The notes: a model not told the origin generated them from the letters alone. 64,000 bases of DNA from Dryomyza anilis (GCA_951804985.1 OX638133.1:26752963-26816962), one strand, 5' to 3'. Shown: positions 43,663 through 55,789, numbered from the stretch's first letter. Program-made: numbers and translations.

Positions 43663-45206
43663 CACCCAGAAAATTCCCTCAAATCCCATTAAAATTGGTC
43701 AATAGGACAATTGAGAAGCTCATTTCCAAAACGTGCTATATGAAACGAACTCTGTTTTGAGTAAAAGGCGAAATACAGTTACACCATGGTAGAGTCAAAT
43801 TTGAACCAAGGTGTCTTTTACACTTTTAGTCTTTATCATCCTTATTATATTCAAGTTTTTAAATTAATCGTGTTTGAACCGTATATATGTTAATAAATGC
43901 TTTCAAAATTGAAATAGCACGTTTTGGAAATGAAATCTCACATAGCATTTTTTGGAAATAACATTTTTGGTTCATGTTTTTTAATTAGAATAAAGGAAAT
44001 AGTGATTTTTTAAAATTATCCTCGTTCAATAATGTTATTTCCACATCAGGATTTGAGTCTTTAGTAATATTATTGACCAACATATTTTAATAAACTGGAC
44101 TATTCTCTACACTTAAACTCAACAGTTTGGATGTCATTTTTTGCTTTGGAAGTCATTTCATTAACAGAGTATTTTCAATATAAGTTTCACAAAATCTTAT
44201 TTGATTTGAACTAGGCATCATTCCTATTACTTTTGAATATAATATTTAGAATGTTTTTAAAGTAGAACAACCGTGTTTGTCAGACTTTGTCAAACAAGGA
44301 CTGGAATGTTTTCAGACGAACTTTTCGTGTAACATATTTTTATTCATAAAAAAGCATTTGTTTCAATATTTTGACTTCAAGCTAGCCTACAAAAAATTTT
44401 TTTCTCTTTGGAGTATATTTTTTTTTTTCAATGTCCACACCAATTTCCAGTAAATTAACATATTTTTCAACTTTCCGTAACAAATCTCTATTTTGGTTTT
44501 CTACGAAATAGACTTAACTTGTGGCTCATAGTGCAGTGTAGTTTTTGTTCTGATTATATAGAAAAAAATATTTTTTAATGATGTTCTGATTTAATTTTGG
44601 CTTTATAATTATCATTTTGGGTGTAACTCTAAACGTACGATGCAATTTCATTACATCCTCTGTCCGAATAATATTCTGTCCATCGGTAGAAATTAATAAT
44701 TTTTATGTCGCATAAATTATGTCGCATAAAATATTGGTTACATGTATAAAGATTGCAAATATATAGTACCATATTTGCACTTCATTTTTTTAAAATGGGA
44801 TAAGTAAGTGGAACCTTACTTTGATTAGAATACGTTTTCGTTCTATAGCACGTTTTGGAAATTACATTTTCGAAGAATAGAATGTTTTGGAAATAAAGTG
44901 TTATTTTAAAGTCAAATAACTTTGCAAATGGGCTACATAAAGACCTGATTTTATTTTTACTGATTCGACACCTAAGGACGAACAAAAGTACATAAATTAC
45001 TTTTTTTTCGATTTTTGACTGGATGGCACGTTTTGGAAATGAGCTCCTCAATTACTGATTTAATAGTATTCAAAAAATACATTTTTTCATATAAACTCAA
45101 TGGCAATGTTATTTTCTAGTATTTAATGGTATTTTCTGATTAAAATAATAATTTATCCTATTTTAATAGTAAAAAACTATTATTTAGATAGTATTTTTTC
45201 TAGGTG
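43663..45206 (-). mobile_element. Family-C MITE, copy 3, split by a family-D element
   Basis: Left piece 43663-43712 (CACCCAGAAAATTCCCTCAA..) and right piece 45050-45206 (AATTACTGATTTAATAG ... TTTTTTCTAGGTG). Joined, they give the same order as the intact 220-bp copies. TA precedes the left end; the right flank is TG, a substitution. Confidence 0.8.
43713..45049. mobile_element. Family-D element, copy 1 (unclassified DNA transposon)
   Basis: 1337 bp with inverted ends GAGAAGCTCATTTCCAAAAC and GTTTTGGAAATGAGCTCCTC. Comparison with intact family-C copies shows a 4-bp AATT duplication (43709-43712 and 45050-45053). Near both ends TTTCCAAAACRTGCTAT is repeated in varying orientation (for example 43911-43935, 43945-43965, 44847-44870, 45026-45040). 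No transposase is recognised. The superfamily is not clear. Confidence 0.75.
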
Positions 45207-45380
45207 TGTTTAAAAAAATAATATTTGAAATTTTGCAAAAATTAATATAACAAATCAGTTCTAGTTCTACACGAAATTATTTATATGCAATGCAATTATA
45301 AAAAATAATAAAACTTATATAATTGAGTCAAATAAAACTTTGTACACGGAATCCACAAATAATAAAAAAATAATGTTAAT
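45207..45380. other. AT-rich spacer, no gene
   Basis: Nothing recognised. Confidence 0.4.
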
Positions 45381-45381
45381 A

Positions 45382-45701
45382 AAAGGTTTTTCAACAGGGA
45401 CGCTACAAAAGTAGAGCGACAGGGACAGCAAACGACGCCATATTTCTTGCCGCTCTTTCGACATTTCTCTTCAGTAAAGTTTGCCATTTCATGATGGAAA
45501 GATATACGAATTCGAATTTCGGTAGTAAATTTTAATAATTTCGACTCGTTGTTGGCTCGTATATCTTTCCATCATGAAATGGCAAACCTTACTGAAGAAA
45601 AATGTCAAAAGAGCGGCAAGAAATATTGCTCTACTTTTGTAGCGTCCCTGTTGAAAAACGCTTGAAAAAAACTTTTGTTGCGCTCTTATTGAAAATCGCT
45701 T
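45382..45701. mobile_element. Family-B foldback MITE, copy 5
   Basis: About 320 bp. Left AAAGGTTTTTCAACAGGGAC, right double terminus ...GTTGAAAAACGCTTG and ...ATTGAAAATCGCTT, flanked by TA. It carries a short internal deletion in the right arm (about 45629) and more substitutions than copies 1 and 4. Confidence 0.8.
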
Positions 45702-45860
45702 TATAAATATTAAAATATCAACTAAAATATTTTTACAGAATTTGGTAGTAAATGCAAATAGCTGTTGCATTAAATTAAATAAATTAATAATTAGGATAAT
45801 TTATTTCAATACATACGTCACTCAGAAAAAAATGTCCCATTAATTACTGCCATCTGTCTT

Positions 45861-46152
45861 GCTCTTTTGATGTCCGTATACACGGAAACTTGAGAATTTC
45901 TTGTCAGAATACTCGATTAATTTTATATAACTCTTTAGGAATCAATAACTCGAAAAGTATATATTTAAAGAATTTAAATCTTTTGTTAGAATTCACATAA
46001 AATATGTGATCCAAAAATGGATGTGATCCTTCCACATTTTCTGACATTATTTCCCGGTTTTTTATATATGAAATTTTAGTCGTAAATTATTAAAATCAAA
46101 TCTATAAAATATTAGCCTTTAAAAATATGAAATATAAGTTTTGTAAGTTTTT

Positions 46153-46183
<31 letters not shown>

Positions 46184-46545
46184 GTTTGGCACTAGAGTCC
46201 TATAAGAACTTAGGCCGAGCTCTCTCACCATTTTGAGCTGTGCGTGGTATATTTGTACTCAAAGTAGTGGGACCTACAGTTTATTGCCGAATCCGAACGG
46301 CGAATGAGAGCTTTTTATAGGCAATGTTTTACACTCGTAGGTTTCCCATTTACTGCCGAAAGGTAGCGCGGTATAGAAAAATGTTTCTATGTTAGCCCCA
46401 GTCCAGGCTTGAACCGGGGACCTTTCGGCTGGCAGTCCAACGCACTAACCACTGAGCTACCGCGGCTACAAGGCTATAAGTTTTTTATACTTTTATATAA
46501 TTTTTTTAATTTATGGAGATATAAGAAATACGTGAATTTTTGCCA
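45861..46545 (+). mobile_element. mini-me/DINE-type element H7, 5'-truncated, split by SINE
   Basis: Starts inside the GTCY tract (CATCTGTCTTGCTC) and follows H1 through AACTCGAAAAGTATAT, TATTTCCCGGTTTTTTATA, AATCAAATCTATAAAATATT and TTTTTTAATTTATGGAGATATAAG. The SINE at 46157-46476 interrupts it with a 13-bp target duplication. Confidence 0.75.
46157..46476 (-). mobile_element. tRNA-derived SINE, copy d (full length)
   Basis: Minus orientation: tail (TAA)n 46157-46182, body, then GAACCGGGG.. B box and GAGCTACCGCGGC head. The perfect 13-bp duplication TAAGTTTTTTATA lies at 46144-46156 and 46477-46489. H1 shows the uninterrupted mini-me sequence. Confidence 0.9.
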
Positions 46546-46955
46546 CCTTAACATTCTTCACTCGATTCATTTTAAGTCGAAAGTTTTCTACTTAATTTGA
46601 GAGTAATCAAAAATTTCAGTATCATTAATTCAAATAATTCAATATTATTATTTTTTTAATAGTATGAATACTATTGTTTTAATGGTTTACTCCTATATAA
46701 TAAACGTGACATAAACAACTTGAAACTAATAAAAACATGTTCATTTTGTACGTCATTCTGCGAAGTTGCTCGAAATGGTAATATGCATTTTTCGTAATAA
46801 TCTACATTATTAAATGCAACGTTGGTAAGGACTCAATGTCTTAAATTTAAATTAATTATATTTAACCTTATTTTTTATTTATGATAGAAAATAAATAATA
46901 CATCGAACTTCTATTATGGCATCAGATTCAAAAATAAATGCAGACTCAAGTATTA
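46546..46955. other. AT-rich spacer, no gene
   Basis: Nothing recognised. Confidence 0.4.
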
Positions 46956-46960
46956 CAATT

Positions 46961-48496
46961 GAGGAGCTCATTTCCAAAATCTTCCATCCAGTCAAAAATC
47001 TAAAAAAAGTTATTTATGTACTTTTGTTCTTTCTTAGGTGTCGAATCAGTAAAAATAAAATCAGGTCTCTAAGTAGACCATTTGCAAAGTTATTTGACTT
47101 GAAAATAATACTTTATTTCCAAAACATTATATTTTTCGAAAATGTAATTTCCAAAACTTGCTATATACAATTTTATTTCCAAAACATTCTATTTGGAGAA
47201 AATTACATTTCCAAAATGTGCTATAGATCGAAAACGTATTATAATCAAAGTAAGATACCACATACCTAACCAATTTTTAAATAGTGAAGTGCAAATATGG
47301 TACTATATATTTACAATCTTTATACATGTAACCAATATCGCCCATAATTTATGCGACATAAAAAATATTAATTTCTACCGATGGACAGAATATAAGTCTG
47401 ACAGAGGAAGTTATGAAATTGCATCGTACGTTTAGAATTACTCTCAAAATGATAATTATATGGCAAAAATTAAATCTGAACATCATTAAAAAATTATTTC
47501 TTTCTATATAATCAGAAAAAAACAACACTGCACTATGAGCCACTAGTTAAGTATATCTCGTCGAAAACCAAAAATTAAGATTTTTGCAGAAAGTTGAAAA
47601 ATATGTCAATTTATTGGAAATTGATGAGAACACTATACTCCAAACAGAAAAAAAACCTTTTTTAGGCTAGCTTGAAGTCAAGATAATGAAACAAATGCTT
47701 TTTTAAGAATAAAAATATCTTATACTGAAAGTCTTTCTGGAAAAATTTCAGTCCTTGTTTGGCAAAGTCTGACAAACAATGTTGTTCTAATTAAAAAAAA
47801 AAAAAAAACAATAAAAATATCAGATTCAAAGGTACTAGGAATTATGCCTAGTTAAAATCAAATAATATTTTGTAAAACTTATATTGCAAATACTCTGTTA
47901 ATGAAGCATAAAAAATGACATCCAAACTGTTGAAAGCAATAGTCCCTAACTATAGTAAAATTAACCTGAAGCTTAAATTTAATAACGATTTTTTTAGGGT
48001 TTTCCTATGAAAATAAATGTTGAAAACCTATACATTAAAATAAACTCCAGTTTAAAAATGACTATAGTTACGCGCCAATGGGTTTAAATATAGAGTTTAT
48101 TAAAAAATGTTGGTCAATAATATTACTAAAGACTCAAATCCTGGTGTGGAAAAAACATTATTGAACGAGGATAATTTCAAAAAATCACTATTACATTTAT
48201 TCTAATTAAAAAACATGAACCAAACGCGGAATAAAATATTTTTTAATTCCAAAAAGTGCTATCTTTTAAAAAAGTTATTTCCAAAAAAAGCTATGTGAGA
48301 TTTCATTTCCAAAACATGCTATATCAATTTTGAAAGCATTTATTAACATATATACGGTTCAAAAACGATTAATTTAAAAACTTGAATATACAAAGGATAT
48401 GACAAAGATCAAAAGTGTAAAAGACACCTTTGTTCAAATTAGACTCTACCATGGTGTAACTGTATTTCACCTTTTACTCAAAACAGAGTTCGTTTC
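46961..48496. mobile_element. Family-D element, copy 2 (one end lost)
   Basis: Reverse orientation relative to copy 1. Left end GAGGAGCTCATTTCCAAAAT next to AATT. The same order of blocks follows: AGGTGTCGAATCAGTAAAAA, ATTTGCAAAGTTATTTGACT, TTTCCAAAACATT, AATGTAATTTCCAAAAC, then AAAAACATGAACCAAACG and ACTCTACCATGGTGTAACTG. It stops after CAGAGTTCGTTTCA, so the last ~30 bases of the far end are missing. It is longer than copy 1 (about 1536 bp). Open frames of 64-117 codons are fortuitous. Confidence 0.75.
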
Positions 48497-48625
48497 AAAT
48501 ACATGGTATGCCATTTACCATGTTTTTTCTAGGCGTATGTACAGAAAATAATTGGAATACTGTTATTACAAAATATTTTCTTATTGTAGTTTAACAAATA
48601 TACCAGTTTTTTGTTAATATATTTT

Positions 48626-49240
48626 TATACCCTACACCTATAAGGTACAGGGTATATTAACTTTGTGCATATATTGTAACGCCCCTTAGGGTGCGTGTCC
48701 GATATGGAAAAGTATATATATTCTTGATCAGCATCACTACCCGAGTCCGTTTAGTCATGTCCGTCTGTCTGTCTTGCTGTCTGACCGGATACAAGATAAC
48801 TTGTAAAATAATGGTCAGAATGTAATGAAATTTGGTTTCAATACGTTTTAGCAAAAAAATGGTTCGGAGTTTGGATTTGAGCAAAATCGGTCAACGGACA
48901 CGCCCACCTCCCATACAACTCATTTATATATTACTAGGAACGAATAACTCGAAAAGTATTACATATATATTTATAAAATTTAAAACATATTGTTAGAATT
49001 CGCTTAAAAATATAATTTTCAAATATGGGTGTGATCCGCCCACATTTGAATTTTTTTATTTTTACCGATTTTTTGTAGTGGAAATTTTAGTCGAAAATTA
49101 TTAAAAATTATCCCACCAAATTATACCACTAATATATTCACAAAGAGTGTAGGGTATTCCATAGTCGGGCTCGACCGACTATAAAAGTCTGCTCCATGTG
49201 ACCGAACTTACCCATGTGATCTAACTTTCCCAACTCGTTT
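48626..49240 (+). mobile_element. mini-me/DINE-type element, copy H5
   Basis: TATACCCTACACCTATAAGG at left, CTTGATCAGCATCACTACCC, GTCTGTCTGTCTTGCTGTC, and GGGTATTCCATAGTCGGGCT with CCCAACTCGTT at right. Same subfamily as H1, with internal deletions. Confidence 0.8.
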
Positions 49241-49985
49241 TAAATGAAATTTGTATAAGTTCTAAAATTAAATTGCCGATTTTTCTTCATATGCAATTGG
49301 TGCGCTGTTACACTATTTCTGGTAGTAAATTATACCAAGAAAAATATGAAATTAAAGCATACGTGAGAACTGTTGCACAATCTTTTTTTAATATTGTAAG
49401 CTATACCTATTATATAGCATGCATCCATAGGACATATATTTAAAGAAATACCAACATCTTTTTAGGTTATACATTTACGAATATTCGCTTGAAATCTGTC
49501 ATTCAAAATCTACAAACTTTCAAAAATCAGTTAAAAATACATCGATATCTTAAAAACGTAACCATAGAAAATTGTTAAAATTATTTTTTTAATTTTGTGT
49601 AATCTAGTTGAATTTTATTATACAAAACATTTATAGGATCTACTTTTGTCATTGTCTAATTATAAACCTTTCAATTAAAAATTAACGAACTTCAAAAAAT
49701 TTGGCAAAGTGATCTTTTTAAAAAATTATACTTCGATATCTTCAAAACATTACCATGGAAACATATTTAAACTAATTAAACTAAATTTTAAAATGATTTT
49801 AAAGCATGCTCTGTAGTAAATATGTTGTAAACAAAAACCAAAACATACATAAGCTGTATTTATAGTAAAAAAACAAAAAAAAAATTAAGGTTAATTACAA
49901 TGAATGGAGTTATATTGTTGTATACTTCAAAACCGCGCTGCAAATGTTATAACTTCACTGCAGTTATATAATAATCCTGGCATAA
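49241..49985. other. AT-rich intergenic DNA, no gene recognised
   Basis: 49490-49800 holds two vaguely similar blocks (CATCGATATCTTAAAAACGT and TTCGATATCTTCAAAACATT, each followed by a CCAT.GAAA stretch), possibly an ancient duplication. Confidence 0.4.
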
Positions 49986-49989
49986 CTTT

Positions 49990-50885
49990 GATTAATTATA
50001 ATGGAGCAGGTACAATTTTCATATGAGTCGTGTGTCCGTCGCCGTATTCACTCAGCAGTAGCAAATTGTAAATTTACACGCATCTGATTGTAAATTTTCG
50101 AGCCGCACAACACACACGCGATACAGTTAAAGTTTATGTAAATATTATCGTTGTTTGTATTGCACCAAATACAACAAACAAATGAAAAAACACTAAAATA
50201 ATAAATAACAGAACTTCACGGGGGGTGGCTCTTGTTGCAAATGTCCGATTGCATTAATTATTCAACATGCACTCGTCAAGAACCCTCACCGAACACAAAT
50301 GAACAACAACAGGAACGAAAAAAAAAACCAAAAGCCTACATTCAGGCACAACGCACTTTTTTTCTATTTTTAATTTATTATTTTATTCTGTTTTATTTTC
50401 GTTCATCCCCCGAAAAACACACACGTCCAACACGCAACGCGTCCGAGTATCGACTGTGCTCATGGTTTGCGCCACAAACACTTGTTTGTTGTTCACGTGA
50501 GAAATTCGGAGTAAACCCGGAGCCAAGCATGCAGTTCGGAGAAACATTCTAGCAGTCATTGGCTCTCTCGGTGAGTGGGAGAGAGGGCGTCCTCTCAAAA
50601 CAGCTGAGCTCTGTAGCCGCCTGGATGCCTTGAATCTATCAAGTGGTTGTTGTGACTCCGTGGCTGCCCTTGTGACACGATTTTGCGGCAACGTCTGCGA
50701 TTGGCAACTCTGGCATTGTTTACAATTTCTTGGCAATGCCACGAAGTATGTTACTGGACCGAATTTGGCACGATGATGCGCGCGCACTCACAGATGAGCA
50801 GACGAAGCAGCATCAGCAGCAGGTCGGATGATGTCGCTGCTTGTGGACGCACCTGTTTGTGTCTGTTGACAACGGTATTTTTTAG
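49990..50885. other. Unique, less AT-rich block; possible promoter/5' exon
   Basis: Clearly higher in G+C than anything within several kb and free of this window's repeats. It contains CACGTG (about 50491), CTCTCTCG|GTGAGT (a good 5' splice-site match at about 50570) and polyglutamine-like CAGCAG runs near 50800. Frames are open on both strands (50232-50552 plus; 50383-50787 minus), which means neither is persuasive. It could be an untranslated first exon or an enhancer of a gene outside the window. Confidence 0.3.
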
Positions 50886-51299
50886 AGTTGCCAAAAAAAT
50901 CATGAATTGAAAAATTCATAATTTTCACCACTTCGTAAATTTAAAATTTTATAACTTTTCAATTCATATATTAGAAAATACAAAAATTGTAAATTTTTTT
51001 AGTCAAAAATTCACAATCGTAGATATAAAAATCATAAATACAAAAAAATACAAGTTTAAAAATTCAAATAATATTTAAGCCATAATTTTACTTATTTATA
51101 TAATCTCGAATTTCATAATCATAATATCATTTATTCACAATTTTATAAATTCATGCCCTCATAAAAATATCTGAAGTACACAAACATAAGAAGTCTATAT
51201 TTTATACATTTTTTTAAACATAGTATTCATTAAATCCATAAAAAAAAATAAATAAAATCATAATTTCGCAAATTCGATAATTCATAAATTCTAAAGTTC

Positions 51300-51750
51300 A
51301 TAGATGTATGCATCCATACATCCATACTTCCATACATCCATAAATTCATATATTCATACATTCATACATCCATACATCCATATATCCATGTATCATACAT
51401 CCATATATCCATGTATCATACATCCATATATCCATACATCCATACATCTATACATCTATACATCCATCCATCCATCCATCCATCCATACATCCGTACATC
51501 CATACATACATACATCAATATACCATACATACATTCATACATTCATACATTCATACATTCATACATTCATACATTCATACATTCATACATTCATACATTC
51601 ATACATTCATACATTCGTACATTCATACATCCATACATCAATACATTCATACATCCATACTTCATACATCCTTACATCCATACATCATACACCCATGATG
51701 CATCCATACATACATCATATACCCATACATCCGTACATCCATCAAACCAT
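51300..51750 (+). repeat. (ATACATCC/ATACATTC)n minisatellite
   Basis: 8-bp units CATACATC/CATACATTC; a homogeneous run of CATACATT from about 51520 to 51620 and mixed units elsewhere. The 95-154 codon HIYIHPSI-type frames are translations of the repeat. Confidence 0.9.
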
Positions 51751-51779
51751 GATTCAAATTTATATTAATTCATAAGTTA

Positions 51780-52090
51780 TAATAATAATAATAGTTTGGC
51801 GCTACAGTCCTGTTTGGAACTTCGGCCGAGCTCTCTCACCATTTTGAGGTGTGCGTGTTATATTTGTACTCAAAGTGGTGGGACCTACAGTTTATTGCCG
51901 AATCCGAACGGCGGGTGAGAGCTTTTCATAGGCAATGTTTTACTCACGTAGGTTTGCCATTTACTGACGAGAGGTAGCGCGGTATAGAAAAATGTTTCTA
52001 TGAAAAGATGTTGTTAGCCCCAGTCCAGGCTTGAACCGGGGACCTTTCGGCTCGCAGTCCAACGCACTAACCACTGAGCTACCGCGGCTA
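51780..52090 (-). mobile_element. tRNA-derived SINE, copy e (full length)
   Basis: Tail (AATAAT) at 51780-51790, body, B box complement, head complement ending CCGCGGCTA at 52090. A 10-bp duplication TCATAAGTTA flanks it (51770-51779 and 52091-52100). This is the closest copy to a consensus. Confidence 0.9.
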
Positions 52091-52440
52091 TCATAAGTTA
52101 GTAAACTAAATATTTCTATAATTCGTTAATATAATAATTCATAAAATCATAATTTCACAAATTCGTAAATAAATTTATTCACAAATTTCATAATTCATAA
52201 AATCATAAGTTCACCTAATTATTTATCAACTGAATACTTTACAAATTCGTAAATTAATAAGTTCAAGAGTTCATTTTTTTATTAAAAAACTTTATAATCA
52301 ATAAAAAGTATATGCTATTAATTATTCCAATTATATATTGATGAATTAATAATATCATAAAATAGAAAAAAATCTAAAATATAAAATAAGCAAATTCAAA
52401 AAATTTAGAATCAATCAATCAATTTTTTTAAAAGACTGCA

Positions 52441-53499
52441 CGTTTCAAATTGCTTACGAAAAAAGGCACATTACAAACATGTTTTATTAAAACAAGCATA
52501 AGTTTATTTTGTCTACGAAAAGAACTATTTCATTGTTTTAGCCACGAAAAGAATCTTATTTCTTCCATAAACAGAAAAATATTTTTACCTTATCCTCGAA
52601 TAAAAACACATTTATATTCAAAATACGAACAAAAGCACATTTTTAACTTCGGCCCGTACAAAAGCATATAAGTATTTTCGATAAAGTTTATTCCAATTGT
52701 CAGTTTTGTGAATACGAATTCAGATGGTTTCTTTATGACCAAATTTATTGAATTAAATTGTCAAAATCAATATAGCGAAAATCTATAGAATCACAAATTC
52801 AAAATTCCAATCATTTATAAACTAACATTGTCACAGAATCATTAAATTATGTCAATGTAGAATAAAAAGAAAGTAAGTAAGTTTGCATCGAACCCAAAAG
52901 ACAAATTCATTTATTTCAGTACCAAGTACAGTTAATAAAATAAAAATTTTTAAAACTGTAATTGAATTTTAGTGTCAAACTTCATCATCACAAACTTATA
53001 TCTATTTCTTTCGACTGATCATCAAAGCAGTTTCCTTAATTAAAACAATAACTTGGCTAGAAGTTTTGAAACATAAGTATGCGGAAACTTGAGTAGTCGA
53101 CTGAAGAACAATTATTTTATATGTTTAGTACCAGTTAAAAGCATTAGAACAATTTCTTAAACTCATATTACAAGAATTGCTGTTGGATGGTTAACCCAGT
53201 TGAAAATGCTATACGAGAATTAATAAGAAAACAATAACTTATTTCAGAAATAGTTGTATTTATTAATAATACAAAACAATTTTTATATTCCAACAATATT
53301 TTCCTAAAATGACCTCACTTTTTTTCAAATTGCATGAATTATTTTGAGATATAGCATATATTTTTTAAATCACCCATTATCTTTAATTTTTATTATTACT
53401 GCAAAAGACAGCAATACAATTATCTTTTCAACATTAGACACTGCATATTTTGAGTTATCATTTCAGATAGTTTTAGAATTAAATAAATGCACACCCACA
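52441..53499. other. AT-rich intergenic DNA, no gene recognised
   Basis: Nothing coding recognised. Confidence 0.5.
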
Positions 53500-53995
53500 C
53501 AACAAGTTTTTCAAAAAACGTAATGTTTCTTTCAATTGTCAAGACTAATTGCAATATACCGATAAATACTACTATTAAGATATTTGAATCTAAACTCAAA
53601 CTCAAACTAAATATTGATTTTTAGACTATTTCTGGACGATTTTTTAGCATTGTAAAACCGCGCTACCTCTCGTCAGTAAATGGCAAACCTACGAGAGTAA
53701 AACATTGCCTATGAAAAGCTCTCACCCGCCGTTCGGAGTCGGAAATAAACTGTAGGTCCCACCACATTGAGTACAAATACAACATGCACAGCCCAAAATG
53801 GTGAGAGAGCTCGGCCTAAGTTCTTATAGGGCAGTAGTGCCAAACTATTATTTTCATATTATTAAAACTAATGATAAATAAGATAATGATATATGATTAT
53901 GCGAAGCATAATTCAAACTAATTACGAAAATTACTAACTTTTTTCTATCAGTTCTTCTTTTTAAAATTCGAATCGTTTAACAAAATATTTGAATT
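53500..53995 (+). repeat. Unclassified repeat, paralogous to 10.37-10.60 kb
   Basis: AATGTTTCTTTCAATTGTCA, GAATCTAAACTCAAACTCA, then (after the SINE) ACTAATGATAAATAAGATAA, TATGATTATGCG, ACTAACTTTTTTCTATCAGT. Corresponds in order to the 10.4 kb copy, which lacks the SINE. Confidence 0.6.
53648..53850 (+). mobile_element. tRNA-derived SINE, copy g (5'-truncated)
   Basis: Begins at ACCGCGCTACCTCTCG in the body and runs to CAGTAGTGCCAAACTATTATT. The tRNA-like head is missing, as in ordinary 5' truncation. It interrupts the 53.5 kb repeat. Confidence 0.85.
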
Positions 53996-54229
53996 CTAAT
54001 TTTCAAATGACAAAATAAAATAGATATTCCTTTGTTTTTGTTACCTTAAAACCGTTATAAATCTGGTAAAATCCCTAAACTGTTTATATCTATTTTGGAC
54101 ATCGGTGTATTTCTAATTTTTGTATTAGAGTTAATGTCTGGAATTTAAATTAGTATTGGTTTTAAAAGGATATCGGTATCGGTTTCCTACGGGAAATTTT
54201 TATCAACTGTCCTGTTTCTGTTTCCTTTA

Positions 54230-54470
54230 TATGAAACGAACCGGTCACTTTAACACGATCACTTTAACACGATCATAGGAAGGGGCAAATTAACAACTCC
54301 AACAGACCTTTCGACCTATCGCTGTAGTGGTCTTCTTTAGTAGAACCTGATTCATTTGTAAAATTATCCTATTAAAGACCAGTACAGTGATAGGTCTTAA
54401 TCTCTGCAGGTGGTTTGAATGTACGCTTTTTTAGGACAACGCCGTATTAAAAAGACCGGTTCGTTTCATA
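54230..54470. mobile_element. TA-flanked MITE (241 bp), family E
   Basis: Ends TATGAAACGAACCGGTC and GACCGGTTCGTTTCATA (exact 17-bp inverted repeats) with TA outside (54228-54229 and 54471-54472). A second, looser inverted pair inside: ACCTATCGCTGTAGTGGTCT and GACCAGTACAGTGATAGGT. The tandem CACTTTAACACGAT lies after the left end. No coding. Confidence 0.8.
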
Positions 54471-54525
54471 TATAAGAACCACAACTAGTAAATTTTATAA
54501 AATTTTACCGCAGGGTTACTATTTT

Positions 54526-55248
54526 TATACCCTACACTAAGAGTGAAAGGGTATATTCAGTTTGGTACGCCGTTTGTAACACCCAGAAGGAAGCATCTCC
54601 GGTATGGCAAAGTATATATATTCTTGATCAGCATGATCTCCTGAGTCGATTTAGCGATATCCGTCTGTCCGTCTGTCCATCAGTCTGTTTGTTTGTTTGC
54701 CCGTCCGTGTGTCCTTCTGTCTGTCTGTTGAAATCACGATTACAGAAAAAATAGAAGAGCTAGAGCAATGAAACTTAAGATTTAGATTACTTATAAATCT
54801 AAGCTGACTGAACAAGAACATTGGCATGATCGGTCTATTGTGACCTGAGAATCGACCACTTATGTTGAAATACCTCATATAAAATTTACATCTACAAATC
54901 AATATTACTGTATACGTGCTTAGGAAAACTTTTTTTGGTCAAATATGATGTTTTTCGGCGAAACGACTTGTGGTTTCCAAAAAAAAAATATCGAAATTCG
55001 GTACACCTACCCATTTGTAAATATGGGTATCAAATGAAAGGAAATTCTTCAACGATGGAAAGTTTGTAGTTATTTTCAGGATTCGTATATCCTGGTGACC
55101 TATATACCACTATGAATGGTAACCACACATATGTGTAGGGTATTAATAGTCGGCTTAGACCGACTATAATTTTGATAATCCTAACTATCATAATAACTAT
55201 CACAATAACTTTAAAATTTCCCATGCGATCTAACCTTCCCAACTGGTT
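54526..55248 (+). mobile_element. mini-me/DINE-type element, copy H6 (intact)
   Basis: TATACCCTACACTAAGAGTG to CCTTCCCAACTGGTT; uninterrupted. It keeps the ACCACACATATGTGTAGGG site in which H2 was hit by the hAT. Confidence 0.85.
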
Positions 55249-55789
55249 AATCATTATATTTCTTATAATCACATTATATACGCCTACTAAATTATTTTAA
55301 ATTCATATTCTAAAAATTGTATTTTTTATATCAATAAAACTGTACTTTCGAATTTTGTCTACGGAGTTTAAAAAAAAACTACTAAAGTCTCAAATAAATA
55401 CTATACTTTGAACTTTTCATGTCGGTGAAATACAAAAGCATTTTTGCACACATTGTACCTCCAGCACGTTTCGGTTTATGTTCCTGACATAAAGAAGAAA
55501 CGAAACAAAAGTGAAAATCAAAAGCAAAAGCGACTGGAAACGAGCTAAAAGAGTTAAAAGAAATACAATAAAACGAAGTAAAAAAATGATTCTGCAACAA
55601 GAACAGCAGGAGGTCGTGAACAAAGAAAACATATGAAAGAGTTTCAGAGTGAATGAGATGTGTATTGTGCTGTACATGTGTCTGATTCTGTTTGTGTTAC
55701 TTTATACGAGTTAAAAGAAAAACAACCGGAATCGATTGAAAGGTGAGTTTTAAAGGTTATTAAATTTATTTTGATAGATCTCAAAATAT
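55249..55789. other. Unique DNA, no gene established
   Basis: 55430-55740 is slightly less AT-rich. No supported exon; the 72-86 codon minus frames are rich in F, L and S because the plus strand is A-rich. Confidence 0.4.

Larger units (their letters stand above)
50890..52440. repeat. Degenerate AATTCATAA-type simple-sequence region
   Basis: Long AT-rich tract built from ATTCATAAATTCATAATTTC-like units, with the ATACATCC array and one SINE inside it. No coding. Confidence 0.65.

Noticed and set aside
45826..48538. Possible large nested family-C MITE, with an end-like CACTCAGAAAAAAATGTCCC at 45832 and TTTTTTCTAGGCGTA at 48522
   Set aside because: The two end-like pieces are short and diverged, and the intervening elements do not leave a consistent family-C interior.
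50383..50787. 134-codon minus frame in the GC-richer island
   Set aside because: An overlapping frame on the other strand is also open, the composition alone explains both, and no domain is recognisable; kept only as a possible regulatory/exon block.
51304..51768. 154-codon HIYIHPYIHTS-type frame
   Set aside because: Translation of the ATACATCC/ATACATTC minisatellite.
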